DNA from: Ricinus communis
Lineage: Eukaryota > Streptophyta > Magnoliopsida > Malpighiales > Euphorbiaceae
Reading direction: 5' to 3'
NCBI RefSeq assembly: GCF_019578655.1
Contig: NC_063264.1
Span: forward strand, 13,061,213 to 13,125,212
Length of the DNA stretch: 64,000 nt
Both the position numbers and the translations under genes were made by a program. Under the pieces are notes generated by a model. It saw nothing but the letters and a program-made list of their open reading frames with translations, was not told the origin of the DNA and made no database searches. Positions 55,799-64,000 of the stretch are shown here, in pieces (the stretch's first letter is position 1; each line of letters starts with the position of its first letter).

Positions 55799-56961
55799 AG
55801 TATGTGCAGATCAAGTGATTCGCCGTTGTGTATATGGCGAGGAGACTCTCCAAATATTGAAGCAATGCCATGAGGGACCCACTAGAGGTCATCAAGCAGC
55901 AAACCATACTGCGAGGAAGGTGCTGAGGCGGGGATTCTATTGGCCTACGCTCTTCCAAGATGCACGGAAATTTGTTAAGGTTTGTGACCCTTGCTAGCGT
56001 GCAGGTAATATCTCTTCTCGTGATGAGATGCCTCAAACCAGTGTGGAAGTCGTTGAGATTTTTGATGTCTGGGGCATCGACTTCATGGGACCCTTTCCCT
56101 CTTCGTATGGTAATAAGTACATTCTGGTTGTTGTTGAATATTTCTCTAAGTGGCTGGGCTCGGTACAGCCACCTTGATGATGCTAGGGTTGTCTGCAGGT
56201 TCCTTAAGCGATTGTTTGCTAGGTTTGGCATACCTAGGGTGCTTATTAGTGATAGAGGAACACATTTCTGCAACACCCAATTAGAGAAAGTACTTAAGCG
56301 GTACGGAGTTACTCATCGGTTCTCTACTCCCTATCACCCCCAGACTAGTGGGCAGGTTGAGGTAACTAATAGGGGTATTAAACGTATTTTAGAGAGGCAG
56401 ATTAGTACCAATAGGAAGGACTGGACTCTTAAGTTAGATGATGCATTATGGGCGTTTAGGACTGCTTTTAGGACATCTATAGGTTTTATGCCCTATCACC
56501 TTGTTTATGGAAAGTCATGCCATTTGCCTGTTGAGTTAGAGCATAGGGCACTTTGGGCCCTTAGAACTTGTAACTTTGATATTGATTCTGCAGGTAAGGA
56601 GCGACAATGGCAGCTGAGTGAGCTAGATGAGTGGTGTTAGCAGGCATACGAAAACTCCTCAACTTACAAAGCAAGGACTAAGAAATGGGATGATCAAAGG
56701 ATTCGTGAGCCTAAGGAATTTCAGGTTGGGGATCGAGTGCTGCTTTACAACTCTCGCCTTCGTCTATTTCCCGGAAAGCTACAGACTCGTTGGTCTGGAC
56801 CATTTCAGATCGGAAAAGTCTTTCCATATGGAGTGGTAGAGTTGCATCATCCAGAGAAGGGGAACTTCAAAGTGAACGACCATCGGCTAAAGCGATATCA
56901 TTGTAACTCGTTGGATAGTGAGCAACGAGTTGACCTGGCTTTGTATGCACAGAAAGGGTGA
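55755..56961 (+). pseudogene. pol: Element B integrase, broken at four points
   Basis: The first frame holds the zinc-binding half [19 protein letters not shown] and CDPC, then a stop at 55996. The next part has SSRDEMP and WGIDFMGPF with the first catalytic Asp. A small deletion near 56155 disturbs the following strand. A third frame (to 56640) has the second Asp ([15 protein letters not shown]) and the Glu block [16 protein letters not shown], followed by [15 protein letters not shown] and [22 protein letters not shown] at 56638-56640 interrupts it. The C-terminal GPF domain (RLFPGKLQTRWSGPFQIGKV) and the tail run to the stop at 56961. The order matches element A. Confidence 0.87.
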
Positions 56962-57359
56962 TCCGAATGAGTCACGCTTAAGACTCTGCAAATAAGCACT
57001 TCTGTACATTCGACTTGGATTATACTTTCATGTTTTTAATTAGTTGTGATTGTTTCATTATTTTCATTTTACTTTATTATAGTTGCTTAAAAAATAATTA
57101 GGTTAATTTTAATTTTTCGAACTTATAGAATCGAAGAGGACAAACTCTTCCGTTTGACCATATCTACTTGTTTAATGATCTAATTACATGCATATGTGTT
57201 AATTATAGGTATGGGGGCAAGGCGACTCGAGTCGGCAAAAGGCAAGCCCAGAAACACTCCGTTTCACCATGGTTTCCGTGTCCATCACGAGTGCTGTATC
57301 ACCGGTAGTCGGCCGATGAGCAGCGAGTCAAGACCGTGTTGAAGGATAAAGAGTAATTG
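56962..57359 (+). other. Spacer after pol in element B
   Basis: AT-rich, non-coding DNA between integrase and the internal promoter-like region, with GC-rich patches after about 57215. No gene is seen. Confidence 0.6.
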
Positions 57360-57535
57360 TCACAGCTTCTAAAGGCAGCACGGGACACAACCCCTAGCCG
57401 TCTTTGAGGAAGCACTGGCCGTGCTAATGGCCGTGCAAGAGCATCAAAGAAGGTTAAAGGATCGGCCGGGTGAGTCCTAGCCATCTTGATCGACGGCCTT
57501 ACCTCACCCGTCTTTGAAACCGTGCCTATAAGAAG
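57360..57535 (+). promoter_or_regulatory. Internal promoter-like module of element B
   Basis: Half-sites CACGG and GGCCGTGC are concentrated at 57380-57450 (including AGCACTGGCCGTGCT) and ACCGTGCC near 57518. They are followed directly by CCTATAAGAAGTGGAG, a TATA-like box at 57526-57535. Element A has GCCTATATATACCACT in the equivalent place. The module is about 530 bases ahead of the post-pol ORF start. A promoter for a subgenomic transcript is inferred. Confidence 0.5.
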
Positions 57536-58058
57536 TGGAGGCCTCCGAAAATTTTGCTTCCCTTTTGTTTTTCTTAGCTCAAAGTTGTTGTTCTTATACC
57601 CCTATCTCACCCTTCTCACTTTCCTAAGCGAACTCAGGTAAGTCCCTTCATTTGTTACATTATATTTTTTTTTATTATTATGATTTCACTTCTATTTTAG
57701 ACATATACTTTTGTTAGGACATGCTAGGATATTTTGGTGGCTCTATATTGTAACTATATGACCTTGGTTAGGTTAATCTACATTAGTTGTTGTGTTTGTG
57801 GTGTAGTTGGTTATGAAATTGATAAGTGTGGGGTTTTGGTGGAAATAAAATATGCCTACAGCATGCAAAGCATGAATAATGTTTAGATTTAAATTGCAAT
57901 TGCTGGTTCATGATAAATTAGATTGATATATATCGGTTTATTAGTTTATACAAGTTTTGGTTAGTCAAGTATAATCATTATACTGTTGATTCGGTAGATT
58001 ATTTCTTTCATTAACTTGAATTTTTACAAAAACTAATAATTCGTTGCATTAGGTGATA

Positions 58059-59735
58059 TGACGGACGCGATAAATCTTGTAGAAAGCAATCAAAGCGTCG
58101 CTACCGAAGCGATCGCATGGTGAAGGAACGCGTCTTCCTCCGCGGCACCGGCCGACCAAGCACTTCCACCTCCACCACACAAAGAAATAGTCCGACCTCG
58201 GAGAGCACCTACTGTGAATCCATCCACACTGGCCGTCATCCATTGTGGACATTCCCTAATGCAGACAATGAAAGTAGATTCCAAGTCATGAGATGGAAGC
58301 AAGTGATGGCGGGCCGTTGCATAGACTTCACATCCTTAGAGAGAATGGGATTGGCTCAAGATGTGCACACACTGATCGAGACTCTGCCATATGCGAGATT
58401 CTTTGACATCATTGAGCCAACCTACCGTGAGCTTACGATCGAAGTTCCTCGGCACCTTCTTCCCTGCGACGGATCCTGGCCCGGCATCGACTGATGCAAT
58501 TTATTTTAGGCTTGGGGGAAGGGAGTTCTCGATGTCGGTCCCACAATTTGGAATGCATTTGGGATTATGGACTGAACAAGAAATCTCGAGGGAGGAGTAT
58601 CAGTGTTGTCTCTATATCCACCCAATTTCATATGATGCCATGTGGGATTCATTGGTAATGAGGCCGGAAACATACTACCCAAGCAGGTCTAAGGCATCTA
58701 GCCTCTGGGACCATCTCCGCTACATTCATACTCTACTAGCTTACACTATTACGGTAGGGGGCAGTTTTGGGGCGATCACGGTGATGTCTTTATTCTCGGG
58801 CTATGCAACATCGGAAGAAGCTAGACTTGGGATATTTATTGGCTCGCCAAGTCCGTTCATTTATAGTAGGCCTTGGAAGAAGATGCATTATTGTTTCCGG
58901 TCCGTATGTGACTAGGTTAGCTAAGAGACTAGATGTATTGGACTATGCAGCCAGACTTTCAAATATTGGTGACATGACACCACTAGGGATCGGACAAATG
59001 ATCAACATGCAGATGATCACGGCCACTAGACATCCACATGGTATTGAATATAGGCTCGTGAGCACAATAGTCGGGGGAAGCTAGAGGCGGCTAGAGGGGC
59101 CCAACATCCGTCGGTACCGGGATTTCGGATGTTAGGATTCCTAACCCGACTAGAGTGTTTATGCCTTCATCCGGAGCCTCATCCTCTCATTCGGTAGAGC
59201 CATCGAGCGTCCGGATCGATGCTTTGGCCGGCCGTCTAGATCAGTCTGCAATCTGGCAGTGATGGTACAGCGAGTTTGTGCGGTTTCAAGAAGAAACGAA
59301 GGCCGGTTAGGCGGTTTGAACAGTACACTTCAACAGTTCCTGAGTGGTTTAGAAAGACAGGCCACCCAGACAGACTTTATAGTAGTGCAGATTCAAAAGA
59401 TGCAAGAGGCTGGAGCACAAAATCAACGGCTCATTGATGATATGGAGTTCGATTTGGCGACAAGCTTCACAGACCCTGATCCACCACCGCAACCACCGCC
59501 GACAAACTTCCCGCCTTTAACTTCCGGTGAGATCCAACTAGTGAGGATACACCGTCAGCAGACTCCTAGCGGAAAGAAAAAATTTGTGATATTTTCCTCC
59601 ATCCCTTTTTCTTTATTTTATTTTATTTTATTTTATTATTATTTTTTTTCTTTCAATTTGTTATCTCCTTTTACTTTCTTGCTTGTAGCTTGTTTACTTT
59701 TATGTTATTTTCTTGCACTTGTTTGTTTATGTTAA
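58059..59735 (+). pseudogene. Post-pol Athila ORF of element B, broken
   Basis: The ATG at 58059 (MTDAINL) is followed by a frameshift into a basic stretch (RKQSKRRYRSDR) and Ser/Thr-rich sequence. The conserved part includes GLAQDVHTLIETLPYARFFD and PTYRELTIEV. After a frameshift near 58475 come FRLGGREFSMSVPQFGMHLG and LWTEQE, then YIHTLLAYTITVGGSFGAIT, where element A has GRGDSGGVV. Another shift near 58810 leads to LDLGYLLARQV and TPLGIGQMINMQMI. A last frame (59259-59735) has a coiled-coil-like part, a Pro-rich stretch and, from KKKFVIFSS on, about 50 mostly hydrophobic residues that could be a membrane anchor or simply translated T-rich DNA. Family: ATHILA ORF1, function unknown. Confidence 0.72.
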
Positions 59736-61193
59736 GTAGAACACTATGCCTTTTTAATTAAAAAAAAAAATCAGCATGATCTTCCATAACCATAATGTGT
59801 GAATCATATGCTTCCTTAGTCTAAATCTCTCTGACACTGTGGACAGTGTTATACTAAAATGTGGGGTAGGGACCTACCGATGTTGTGCCTATCTTGAGTT
59901 TTGTTTTAATTAAGTAGTTGATGACTTTTTTCTCCTTTGAATGGATTCCCTTATAGCTTTTATCGAACCTTGTTCGGAAGAAGGCAATGAATAAATCTCT
60001 CAACTACAATCCAGCCAGGTAAAACTGGTATTTTTTCTTAATTCTTCCATATTACTTTATCGTAGATATAGAACAACATTAATATTACGCTTATTATTAT
60101 GATTATTTGTTTAAACTTTGGGTTGAGAATTCATGCAATTTTAAATCACTTAAATGGTGAGATTTTGAGCCAATTGGTGCATCACTATTATGCTCCCTTT
60201 TCTTTCATTAGTGAGCATTTTGCGAATCTCTGTTTCTAGAACTTGCTTTACGATATCATTGAGATTACATGAATTGTCAATAATCGTGAGATGATTTGGG
60301 CACTTAGGATTTACACAATTTGGCCAAAAAGCCTAACCCTATTTTTCCCTTAGTGAACCAATTTTGAGCCTTAGCCATTCCTTTCGTGACAATAATAACA
60401 GTGACACTCATCTTATCACTTCTATTCATTTGACCATTATTTCTACCATTGTTGCTGGAAATTATATAAGTTATGCTGCATTTTACTTTGGATCAATCTG
60501 CATTCATATATTTCACTAAGTTGCTAGATTTTTCATAGATGCTCCCTTCAATTATTGTATGTGTCAATAACCAACAACTCCTACATAAGCTGTTGTAATA
60601 TATATAAAAAAAAAACAAAAAAACAAAAAAAAACAAAAAGAAAAAAAAAAATGTAGAAAGTATTAATTTAGTTCATTTCAAGCATCATCTTATTTTTAGA
60701 GCAACTTAGTGTTCATTTTCGTACAACACTTGATCCTTCATTACTTTCTTGCATTACTTGCTTAACTTCCAACAACTTGTAGGCTACTTTCCATATTTAT
60801 ACGTACCTTACCTTAACCCCATTACAACCTGGCTCAAGACCCTTTGATCATGATTATTGATTATTTCGTAGTAGTGGAGATTGAATCCATAAGCAAGCCT
60901 ATGGTAAGCACTTTTTCTGTATTTTTGCGTTGAGAGCTTGGCGATCTTCTTTCACCTATATACACTTGTGTGTTTTGAGTGATATCTTGTGAGGCATGAT
61001 TCTCAATTTCTTAATTTAGATGGTTTATCATTTTAACTTTAGCAACTTTATTAAGATTGCTCTTTCTCTTAAGGATTTAGTGATTTGGGGATTTTGGGAA
61101 AAATCATTACGGAGTTTTGAAATTTATTTTGAGCTAACCTCCTGCAATGCAGTTGATTGAGTTATTTGATATCTTTTGAGGAGTGAGTTGTAA
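59736..61193 (+). other. 3' non-coding region of element B
   Basis: AT-rich, no coding signal. It includes an A-rich low-complexity run at 60603-60652 (A runs broken by C and G) and T-rich runs near 59610-59650. The equivalent region of element A is about the same length. Confidence 0.7.
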
Positions 61194-61233
61194 ATTGCTT
61201 GAGGACAAGCAAAAGTTTAAGCATGGGGTAATT
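61194..61233 (+). other. Polypurine tract and pre-LTR block of element B
   Basis: TTGCTTGAGGACAAGCAAAA, then GTTTAAGCATGGGGTAATT, directly before the LTR start TGATAAG at 61234. This is the same block as in elements A and D and marks the 3' end of the internal region. Confidence 0.8.
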
Positions 61234-62740
61234 TGATAAGCATCATACTACACATTTTTTCATGCTCGATTGTTCACATTTTTTTGCAGGATTATCCCGT
61301 TTTATGCTAGAATCACCTGTCTTTTGTTTCCCTTTTCGTTTTAGGTCATTTTCGAAGGACACCATTAGTAATCGAGGGAAATACGTGTGATTACGGAGCA
61401 AAATCCATCAAATTGGGCGAGAACAAGCACCCCGAGGGTTGAGCACGGCCTGGACTCCGGCCGTGCTGAATTATCAAGAGGCTATCCCCAATTGTGCCAT
61501 TTCAGCACGACTTCCGTAGCCACCACGGCCTCCGGCCGCGACTGCGGTGGATCAGCACCGCCTTGGGCACGGAAGGAGTCGGCCTGTGGTGGATCGTACC
61601 GGTTTGGGCACGGCCTCACGGTGGCTCAGACAACGGACTCCAGATTCAAAGACACTGGACTCGATCGTCTTGAATCGTACCCTGGACTCGTGCGTCTTGA
61701 ATCAACTATATAGGTGATTTTGAATTCTAATTGAAGAGGACAATTTTTGGACTCAATGCCAAGACACACACTTAATCAAATATTTCCTATACCTCAATTG
61801 TAGACCTGGAGAGATCAATTTTCATCAATTGAAGGGGGATTCCACTTATTCCAACATCGAATTGAAGATCAAGACAAACTTTGGGAGCATTCAAGAGGCA
61901 ACTAGGGTTTGAGATTTTGAATTTGCAAATTTAGGGTTTCTCATTCAGCTTGAAAGAGAAGGGTGTACATACCTTTAATTTGTTTTTCCTTATTTTGTTC
62001 TTTAATTGCTTTGACTATGAACATGAGCAGCTAGATCTTTTGAATCCATTAGGGTTCACCTTTGTTGATGGATTATGCTTAATTGTTAGTTTTTTATAAT
62101 TTTCATTCTTGCAATCTTCTTGCTATTCAGTAATAAAAGTTTGATGCAGTTAATTTGAGACGTTGGATTAATTGTTTATTAGGTTGTTTCTTGACATTGA
62201 GAAATGCTTGTTACAACTGGATTTTGAATAGTAAGGACTAGTAGTTAACACTTAGAGATGAGGTTGATTTACTCGCCGGATTAAGAACTAACAACTCTTA
62301 ATAGTCTTAAATCATACTTAATGCTAATTTGTAGTAATCTGATAGGAAGAGATTCCATTAGGTTAGTGCAGGTTTAGGAATCCGGTAAGCTCGAGAGAGG
62401 AACCATGATTCAATTCAGGATTTAGGCACGGGTAAGCAAGATCGGCAATCCATAAAATTCATCTTTAGAATTCCATCACTTAGGCTCCCTTTTGGATTTA
62501 TTTCTCTCTTTACAATTGTCTTTTAATTGTCCATTGTTGTCCTTCATTTACTTAATTGCACTCATAACCATTAGCTGGTATGTTAGAACTTTCACACCCT
62601 ATTTCAGACTAGATAACATAGCAAGCAATAGTAACTCTAGGTTCACCCGATCTCCAGGGATACGACCTTGATACTCACTAGTGCTAGGCTGCATCGGTAG
62701 GTTCACTGCCTTAGGTGTAGGTTGCATAAAGAGCCCATCA
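61234..62740 (+). repeat. 3' LTR of element B (1507 bp)
   Basis: It starts TGATAAGCATC after the polypurine tract and ends GAGCCCATCA. It contains the palindrome cluster and a TATA box (61438-61714), then the conserved U5 block whose complement occurs in the A, D and E LTRs (CGGATTAAGAACTAACAACTC, GGAAGAGATTCC). Unexpectedly, the right end is followed by AGTTTTTG, the leader that normally separates a 5' LTR from the tRNA-Asp primer site (compare CATCAAGTTTTTGG at the 5' LTR of element A). Confidence 0.85.
61438..61714 (+). promoter_or_regulatory. Palindrome cluster and TATA box, LTR of B
   Basis: An inverted pair AGCACGGCC .. GGCCGTGCT (about 61441-61469) and further CACGGCC half-sites at about 61523 and 61608 lead to CTATATAGG at 61705-61713, the likely TATA box. 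Here the motif is flanked by G and C (GCACGGCCGTGC type) instead of the A and T of element A. Confidence 0.6.
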
Positions 62741-62842
62741 AGTTTTTGCAAAAACTTATTGTCTGCTACTCGTGTTAGCTACAATCTAAGGCAGTGTACC
62801 TATCGATGCAGTCTAGCACTAATGGCGAGTATCAAGGTCGTA
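62667..62842. repeat. Head-to-head LTR joint with central 18-bp palindrome
   Basis: AAGTTTTTGCAAAAACTT (62740-62757) is a perfect palindrome. To its left lies the plus-strand LTR end of B and to its right the minus-strand LTR of E. Their terminal parts are diverged inverted copies (CGACCTTGATACTC at left, GAGTATCAAGGTCG at right; CACTGCCTTAG against CTAAGGCAGTG). Each half of the palindrome is the leader that precedes a tRNA-Asp primer site, so two primer-site leaders have been joined back to back, with the primer sites themselves lost apart from the shared GC at the centre. Confidence 0.8.
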
Positions 62843-64000
62843 TTCCTCGGGAAAGCGAAAGCCCAGAGTTACTCCTTTGTTCTTTGTTATATTAACCTAA
62901 AATGGATGATGAATAAATTCTAAACTGACTATTAACTACGAGCTAAGTTCCGAGCGAGATGCAGGAGTAATTGATAAACGAAATAATCAAGACAAGAAGA
63001 CAAACCCAAAGGGAATCTAAACTAGTTGGCAACCGAACAAAAGATAAAGGATCGGTGAGTCTAATTATGCTACCCGTGGATGAATTCTTAACCGAATTCG
63101 GTTTCTCTCTCGAGATAACAGAATTCCTAAACCAAATCACCTAAAGTTGGAATCTCTTCCTAACGATTGATTCTTAAATTAGCATTAAACTTTAATCCGC
63201 CTCTATTAAGCTTTGTTAATTCTTAATCCGGCTAGTTAATTATCCTTATCTCTAAGTGATTATTAACCAGTTCTTGTTATTCAAAATTCCAATTGCCAAA
63301 CGGATTTCTCAATCTCATAAAGCAATCTAAACATCACAATTCACAACGTCTCATGAATAATGCATTATCTTATTAATACTGAAAACAAGAAGAATACAAA
63401 ACCAACTCAAACAATCCAACAATATAATATCAAGCCAACATAGTAAAGAAATCTCAATGGATTAAATCAGTCTAGCTAAACATGTTCATGTTTAAAACAA
63501 TATAGGAAATCAATTACAATGAAAGAATAATGAAAATAAAACATGTACACCCTTTTCTCTCGAATTGGATGAAGAGCTCCAAATCTGGATCTACACTTTG
63601 ATTAATCTCCCAAACTGCCTCTTGAATTGCTCCACTACTATTTTGCACTCGGAATCTTACGATTCCGGGATTCTTACTCACTGCAACTCTCTCTCGCACT
63701 CAGTATTGTGCAGAAACCGAACCAGCCACTAGGGCTCAATGTCACTTCTTTCCCCCTCCCTCCTCTAAGAAAAATGAATTTTTCTTATATATTTAACTCA
63801 GCACGGCCATGGTCAAGGCCGTGCTAATGCTTCTAAGCAAAGTCCGGGCGTGGATCTCACCAACTAGGGTTTCACTAGGACCGTGTTGCTCCCGTCTTTG
63901 GCCACCACGGGCGTCTTTGAGACCGTGGTGGCTACTGAAACCGTGCTCAAACTATTGTTTTGAAGACCAAGTTTTGATGGTTGGTCACGGCCAGTCTAGG
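62760..64000 (-). repeat. LTR of element E, cut by the window edge
   Basis: Starts TGTCTGCTACTCG next to the palindromic joint and reads in the same orientation as element A. It shares CTAAGGCAGTGTACCTATC, the TTGGAATCTCTTCCTAAC block and TCTTAATCCGG with the A and D LTRs, but differs enough to be another subfamily; D is its closest relative here. The internal region would lie to the left of 62760 if this were a 5' LTR, and it is missing. The other end is outside the window. Confidence 0.82.
63784..64000 (-). promoter_or_regulatory. Palindrome cluster and TATA box, LTR of E
   Basis: On the minus strand the inverted pair AGCACGGCC .. GGCCGTGCT (about 63802-63828) and more CACGG/CCGTG half-sites up to the window end precede TAAATATATAAGAAA (complement of about 63782-63796), a TATA-like box. 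The pair has the same G/C-flanked form as the B LTR although the two LTRs are in different subfamilies. Confidence 0.58.

Larger units (their letters stand above)
52481..62740 (+). mobile_element. Element B: decayed Athila-type LTR retrotransposon
   Basis: A 10.3-kb plus-strand element whose two outer LTRs share the start TGATAAGCATCATACTACAC (52481 and 61234). The 5' LTR is only 93 bp long and is joined directly to the 3' part of gag, so the primer site, leader and N-terminal gag are lost. Protease, reverse transcriptase, RNase H, integrase and a post-pol Athila ORF follow in the usual order. The 3' LTR is full length but has no target duplication on its right: it runs into an inverted LTR. 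A subset of domains is well preserved, yet stops and frameshifts rule out autonomous activity. Confidence 0.88.

Noticed and set aside
55689..56276. 195-codon minus-strand frame opposite integrase of element B
   Set aside because: It is a shadow of the zinc-binding and first catalytic part of the plus-strand integrase.
58049..58302. Minus-strand frames opposite the start of the post-pol ORF of B
   Set aside because: They overlap the plus-strand frame that has recognisable Athila ORF blocks. Cys/Trp-rich translations here come from the complement of Ser/Pro/Thr codons.
59259..59735. Frame at 59259-59735 as an independent host membrane protein gene
   Set aside because: It continues the post-pol ORF of element B after a frameshift; the hydrophobic end may be translated T-rich DNA. 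It is kept as part of the pseudogene.
60603..60652. A-rich run as a poly(A) tail of a LINE or processed pseudogene
   Set aside because: It lies within the 3' non-coding region of element B, with no target duplication and no upstream LINE or gene sequence; a low-complexity run explains it.

Overview
This window looks like gene-poor, AT-rich repetitive DNA from a eudicot plant, probably pericentromeric or interstitial heterochromatin. The evidence is nested Ty3/gypsy LTR retrotransposons of two plant lineages: Athila-type elements with a tRNA-Asp-like primer site and an extra ORF after pol, and chromovirus-type elements with a tRNA-iMet primer site. The rest is mostly a tandem repeat family. 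I see no host protein-coding gene, rRNA, tRNA or CRISPR array. The species cannot be named from the sequence alone.

Layout: 1-1234 is an Athila-type LTR cut by the window edge. About 40 kb (1235-26424 and 43195-52480, minus insertions) is one repeat family. It is built from a 228-bp subrepeat (alpha) and an approximately 770-bp unit (beta). The array is not uniformly head-to-tail: it switches orientation near 4.70, 13-14.7, 18.75, 45.9 and 49.96 kb, giving multi-kilobase palindromes. Truncated chromovirus pieces interrupt it at 8525-10606 and 42430-43194. A chimeric Athila/chromovirus piece interrupts it at 12945-14739.

Element A (28869-41478, minus strand) is a structurally complete Athila-type element. 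It has two LTRs of about 1.46 kb, a primer site with one mismatch to tRNA-Asp, gag, protease, reverse transcriptase, RNase H, integrase, a post-pol Athila ORF, a polypurine tract and a perfect 5-bp target duplication (AAGGA). It is inserted in an older Athila-type remnant, D (26425-28868 and 41484 to about 42430). Its coding regions carry many stops and frameshifts, so it cannot act on its own.

Element B (52481-62740, plus strand) is a second, more decayed Athila-type element. Its 5' LTR is reduced to 93 bp, and its RNase H frame and integrase catalytic blocks are well kept. Its 3' LTR runs directly into an inverted LTR (E, 62760 to the window end) through a perfect 18-bp palindrome made from two primer-site leaders.

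The most interesting signals are four. (1) Clusters of palindromic GGCCGTG motifs sit just upstream of TATA-like boxes in unrelated LTRs, and again inside elements A and B ahead of the post-pol ORF; flanking bases differ between families in a symmetry-keeping way. (2) The array has a large palindromic architecture and a recurring 126-codon frame. (3) An LTR-LTR head-to-head joint lies at 62740. (4) Chimeric and minisatellite-bearing retrotransposon coding remnants are present.
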